From NCBI GenBank assembly GCA_040793985.1, contig JBFNJI010000024.1, positions 186,001-250,000 on the forward strand: a DNA stretch of 64,000 nt, read 5' to 3'. The notes under the pieces were generated by a model. It had not been told where the DNA came from. It saw only the letters and a program-made list of their open reading frames with translations, and ran no database searches. This document shows, one piece after another, positions 61,093-64,000 of this stretch. Both the position numbers and the translations under genes were made by a program. Origin of the DNA: Thiodiazotropha sp040793985. GTDB lineage: Bacteria > Pseudomonadota > Gammaproteobacteria > Chromatiales > Chromatiaceae. Every line of letters starts with the position of its first letter. The first letter of the stretch is position 1.

Positions 61093-63033
61093 CTAGTTTT
61101 TGTTGTCCTTAACCTCTTCGAACTCGGCATCGACGACATCATCATCGGCCGCAGCACCCGAACCGTTCTCGGCATCGGCCGCCGCCGTCTCTGCACCGGC
61201 CTCTTCTGCACCCTTCTGGGCATAGAGTCGTTCCGCCATCTTACCAGAGGCTTCGGCCAAGGCCTTGGTCTTAGCCTCGATGGCCTCCTTGTCGTCACCC
61301 TTCATGGCCTCTTCCAGCTCCTTGATGGCGCTCTCGATGGCCTCCTTTTCACCCGCTTCGAGCTTGTCCTCACCCAGCTCTTCCATCGATTTCTTGGTGG
61401 CATGGATCATGGTATCCGCCTGGTTGCGGGCGCCGATCAGTTCATGGAACTTGCGATCCTCATCCGCATGGGCTTCGGCATCCTTGATCATGCGGTCGAC
61501 TTCGTCATCGCTAAGACCCGATGAGGCCTTGATGACGATCGACTGTTCCTTGCCGGTCGCCTTGTCCTTGGCGGAGACGTTTAGAATCCCGTTGGCGTCG
61601 ATATCGAAGCTGACCTCGATCTGCGGCACACCCCGCGGTGCGGGGGGGATGTCGCTGAGGTCGAAGCGGCCGAGGGATTTGTTGGCTCCCGCCTGCTCCC
61701 GTTCACCCTGCAGCACATGCACGGTCACTGCCGTCTGGTTGTCGTCCGCGGTGGAGAAGACCTGGGAGGCACTGGTCGGGATAGTGGTGTTCTTCTCGAT
61801 CAACCGGGTCATTACCCCACCCAGGGTCTCGATACCGAGGGAGAGTGGGGTAACGTCGAGCAGCAGTACATCCTTGACGTCGCCACCCAGCACACCACCC
61901 TGAATCGCGGCACCGATGGCCACGGCCTCGTCCGGATTGACATCCTTGCGCGGCTCCTTGCCGAAGAATGCCTTCACCTCATCCTGTACCTTCGGCATCC
62001 GGCTCTGACCACCGACCAGGATCACCTCATCGATCTTGGATGCATCGATCCCGGCATCCTTGAGGGCAATCTTGCAGGGCTGGATGGTACGGGTCACCAG
62101 ATCCTCCACCAACGACTCCAGCTTGGAGCGGGTCAGTTTGATGTTCAGATGCTTGGGACCGCTGGCGTCCGCGGTGATATAGGGCAGATTGATATCGGTC
62201 TGCTGGCTCGAAGAGAGCTCGATCTTGGCCTTTTCAGCTCCCTCTTTGAGACGCTGCAGGGCCAGGGGGTCGTTACGCAGATCGAATCCCTGATCCTTTT
62301 TGAACTCATCCACCAGAAAGTCGATGATGCGCATGTCGAAATCCTCACCACCGAGAAAGGTGTCACCGTTGGTGGAGAGTACTTCGAACTGATGCTCGCC
62401 ATCGATCTCCGCGATCTCGATAATGGAGATGTCGAAGGTGCCGCCGCCCAGGTCGTATACCGCCAGGGTCTGGTCGCCCCGCTTTTTGTCCATGCCGTAG
62501 GCGAGCGCCGCTGCCGTCGGTTCGTTGATGATGCGTTTCACATCCAGACCGGCGATACGGCCCGCATCCTTGGTGGCCTGACGCTGGGAGTCGTTGAAGT
62601 AGGCCGGTACAGTGATGACCGCCTCTTTCACTTCTTCGCCGAGGTAGTCTTCAGCGGTCTTTTTCATCTTCTGCAGGATCTTGGCGGAGATCTCCGGCGG
62701 CGCCATCTTCTTGCCGTTCACCTCGACCCAGGCGTCACCGTTGTCGGCCTTGACGATTTTATAGGGCACCATGTCGACGTCGCGCTGTACCACATCGTCG
62801 TTAAACATGCGTCCAATCAGGCGCTTAATGGCAAATAGCGTATTTTGCGGGTTGGTGACCGCCTGGCGTTTTGCGGATTGCCCGACCAGGATCTCACCAT
62901 CATTGGCATAGGCAATGATGGAGGGCGTGGTGCGGTCACCCTCGCTGTTTTCAATCACTTTGGTGGAACTCCCCTCCATCACTGCTACGCAGGAGTTGGT
63001 TGTTCCCAGGTCGATACCGATGATCTTGCCCAT
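61093..63033 (-). CDS. dnaK: Chaperone protein DnaK (Hsp70)
   Basis: ATP-driven chaperone for unfolded proteins. The 646-residue protein has the actin-like ATPase start IIGIDLGTTNSCVAVM, AVITVPAYFNDSQRQATKDAG, IINEPTAAALAYG, VYDLGGGTFDISI, the linker DVLLLDVTPLSLGIETLGG, and a C-terminal lid ending in an acidic EEVKDN tail. Length fits the family. A sigma-32-type promoter overlaps the upstream grpE stop, so dnaK can be induced apart from grpE. Confidence 0.99.
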   Translation of the reverse strand: MGKIIGIDLGTTNSCVAVMEGSSTKVIENSEGDRTTPSIIAYANDGEILVGQSAKRQAVTNPQNTLFAIKRLIGRMFNDDVVQRDVDMVPYKIVKADNGDAWVEVNGKKMAPPEISAKILQKMKKTAEDYLGEEVKEAVITVPAYFNDSQRQATKDAGRIAGLDVKRIINEPTAAALAYGMDKKRGDQTLAVYDLGGGTFDISIIEIAEIDGEHQFEVLSTNGDTFLGGEDFDMRIIDFLVDEFKKDQGFDLRNDPLALQRLKEGAEKAKIELSSSQQTDINLPYITADASGPKHLNIKLTRSKLESLVEDLVTRTIQPCKIALKDAGIDASKIDEVILVGGQSRMPKVQDEVKAFFGKEPRKDVNPDEAVAIGAAIQGGVLGGDVKDVLLLDVTPLSLGIETLGGVMTRLIEKNTTIPTSASQVFSTADDNQTAVTVHVLQGEREQAGANKSLGRFDLSDIPPAPRGVPQIEVSFDIDANGILNVSAKDKATGKEQSIVIKASSGLSDDEVDRMIKDAEAHADEDRKFHELIGARNQADTMIHATKKSMEELGEDKLEAGEKEAIESAIKELEEAMKGDDKEAIEAKTKALAEASGKMAERLYAQKGAEEAGAETAAADAENGSGAAADDDVVDAEFEEVKDNKN

Positions 63034-63088
63034 GATATTTGTCTCTCCGAAATCTTGTAAAACTGTGTTTTCTGACTGACTGATCCTA

Positions 63089-63116
63089 ATGTGGGGTCAA
63101 GTGCCTGTGATTCAAG
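63089..63116 (-). promoter_or_regulatory. Sigma-32-type heat-shock promoter of dnaK
   Basis: On the minus strand CTTGAAT (63116-63110) and CCCCACAT (63096-63089) are 13 bases apart, against the consensus CTTGAAA and CCCCATNT (6 of 7 and 6 or 7 of 8). The -35 box overlaps the grpE stop codon. The start would be near 63082, about 49 bases before the dnaK ATG. Confidence 0.7.
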
Positions 63117-63729
63117 CCTCTTCGTCGATCGCGGCCCCGGAGCCTGCCTTGGACACCATCACCATGGCTGGACGCAGCAGACGATTGTTCAACAGATAGC
63201 CTTTCTGCACCACGGCGACTACCGTATTGGGGGCAACATCATCGCGTTCCTGCATCGACATTGCCTGATGGTACTCCGGGTTGAAGGCTTCGCCGTTGGG
63301 ATTGACCTGTTCGATGCCATGCTTTTGCATCACATCAACCAATAATTTGAGGGTCAGTTCCGTGCCCTCGCGCAGCTTATCCAGGTCGGTCTGCTCATCC
63401 TGCGCAGCCTGGTGCCCGAGTTCGAGGCTGTCCCAAACCTGCAGCAGGTCGACCGAGAACTTCTCCAGTGCGAATTTGTGCGCGTTCTCCAGATCCCGCT
63501 GGTTGCGTTTGCGGATATTTTCCAGCTCCGCACGGGTGCGAATCAGCTGATCCCAATGGTCGTCAGCCTTGGCCCGCGCATCCTCCAGCAACTTGGTCAG
63601 CTCTTGGCTCTCCTCGTCCGTGCTGGCCGCTGCCTCCCCAATCTCCGTCTCGCCGCTTGACTCGATCTCGTCTGCCGCCGCCTCTTCTACGGTTTCTGTT
63701 TGCTTTTGCGCTTGATCCTTTTCACTCAC
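63112..63729 (-). CDS. grpE: Nucleotide exchange factor GrpE
   Basis: Releases ADP from DnaK and acts as a thermosensor. The 205-residue protein has an acidic N-terminus (about 1-50), a long helix (LLEDARAKADDHWDQLIRTRAELENIRKR), and the C-terminal beta domain with HGIEQVNPNGEAFNPEYHQAMSM and VVAVVQKGYLLNNRLLRPAMVMVSK. It lies between hrcA and dnaK. A sigma-32-type promoter overlaps the end of hrcA. Confidence 0.97.
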   Translation of the reverse strand: MSEKDQAQKQTETVEEAAADEIESSGETEIGEAAASTDEESQELTKLLEDARAKADDHWDQLIRTRAELENIRKRNQRDLENAHKFALEKFSVDLLQVWDSLELGHQAAQDEQTDLDKLREGTELTLKLLVDVMQKHGIEQVNPNGEAFNPEYHQAMSMQERDDVAPNTVVAVVQKGYLLNNRLLRPAMVMVSKAGSGAAIDEEA

Positions 63730-63787
63730 TTCTGTTGACCTCTGAATGGATAGATTGGGACTACACCTGCGGTGTGCAATCCTCTAT

Positions 63788-63815
63788 AGGTTGGGATGGT
63801 TAGTGTTTTTTCAAG
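63788..63815 (-). promoter_or_regulatory. Sigma-32-type promoter of grpE
   Basis: On the minus strand CTTGAAA (63815-63809, perfect) and CCCAACCT (63795-63788, about 6 of 8) are 13 bases apart. The -35 box lies in the last codons of hrcA. The start would be near 63781, 52 bases before the grpE ATG. Confidence 0.55.
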
Positions 63816-64000
63816 ACAGCGCTAAGAATTTTTGCGGTAATATCCACCACCGGGATAACTCGTTCGTAATCCATGCGGGTGGGGCCGATGACGCCCAGCA
63901 CTCCAACGACCTCTTCGTTGACCTGATAGGGCGCGGTAACCACGGAACACCCGTTGAGCAGTTGATAACCAGACTCCTCGCCGATAAATATCTGCACTCC
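63800..64000 (-). CDS. hrcA: Heat-inducible transcription repressor HrcA, C-terminal fragment
   Basis: The last 66 codons of a gene that continues past the window end. HrcA binds CIRCE elements and represses chaperone operons. The fragment has the family's closing sequence: IFIGEESG, CSVVTAPYQV, VLGVIGPTRMDYERVIP, and a final helix ending LKKH. The DNA-binding half and any upstream CIRCE site are outside the window. No CIRCE inverted repeat (TTAGCACTC type) is seen between hrcA and dnaJ. Confidence 0.93.
   Translation of the reverse strand, partial: GVQIFIGEESGYQLLNGCSVVTAPYQVNEEVVGVLGVIGPTRMDYERVIPVVDITAKILSAVLKKH

Noticed and set aside
61717..62838. A 373-codon open frame on the plus strand across dnaK
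   Set aside because: It is antisense to the strongly conserved dnaK coding sequence; long open frames opposite dnaK are a known codon-bias artefact and this one shows no family motif or ribosome site.
63730..63799. CIRCE operator between hrcA and grpE
   Set aside because: No TTAGCACTC / GAGTGCTAA inverted repeat is present; only a short ACACC/GGTGT hairpin is seen.

Overview
The window is a stretch of ordinary chromosome from a gammaproteobacterium. It is densely packed with housekeeping operons in familiar gammaproteobacterial order: hrcA-grpE-dnaK-dnaJ-dapB, nrdR-ribD-ribE-ribB-ribH-nusB-thiL-pgpA, pcnB-folK-kinase-panB-panC-panD, xseB-ispA and lapA-lapB-pyrF. A cytochrome c oxidase assembly cluster, glycogen genes and one gene of the XrtA/PEP-CTERM exopolysaccharide type would suit an environmental, perhaps sulfur-oxidising Chromatiales-like organism, but that placement is a low-confidence inference. 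I see no prophage, insertion sequence, CRISPR array or obvious island.

Layout: 1-3709 holds the end of a cytochrome c oxidase operon (cox11 tail, coxC, SURF1, an SCO-like protein, heme O synthase). 3918-8553 holds mixed genes: DUF2333, a small protein resembling mitochondrial ATPase inhibitor IF1, a fatty acid desaturase, a CofD-like protein and a small membrane protein. 8612-12344 is zwf-pgl-gnd (oxidative pentose phosphate pathway, read leftward). 12345-17317 holds a NYN-nuclease/cold-shock-domain gene with a long structured leader, a Nudix hydrolase, exopolyphosphatase, SCO and a periplasmic protein. 17326-21682 holds parE, xseB, ispA and folE2. 21839-31160 is the riboflavin/thiamine/nusB block with pgpA, nrdR and glyA, interrupted on the opposite strand by a secreted spondin-domain protein. 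31275-34080 holds an orphan XrtA-type chain-length determinant and an unrecognised protein. 34118-38005 is purL. 38078-38375 holds a possible 40-residue membrane protein and a terminator-ended RNA candidate. 38412-48585 is the glycogen region (malQ, GH57, glgC, glgB, pgi, glgA). 48635-53597 is pantothenate/folate/pcnB, then tRNA-Glu(CTC). 53779-58974 holds galU, pyrF, lapB, lapA, an isolated fliK and a lipoprotein. 58977-64000 is dapB and the DnaK chaperone operon.

The genes link in several ways. pgi, zwf, pgl and gnd move glucose-6-phosphate between glycogen, glycolysis and NADPH supply. glgC, glgA, glgB, malQ and GH57 build and remodel glycogen. glyA, folE2, folK and panB share folate chemistry. 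ribD, ribE, ribB and ribH make riboflavin, but the GTP cyclohydrolase II domain fused to RibB has lost two of three zinc cysteines, so a separate ribA must exist elsewhere.

Nothing here is an obvious new multi-gene system. The observations most worth checking are the IF1-like small protein with a near-perfect Shine-Dalgarno sequence (5035-5270); the promoter-to-terminator leader ahead of the NYN/cold-shock gene (12465-12748); sigma-32-type promoters placed over the stop codons of hrcA and grpE; a sigma-54-type promoter in front of the lone fliK; and an intrinsic terminator for the spondin gene lying inside ribE coding sequence.
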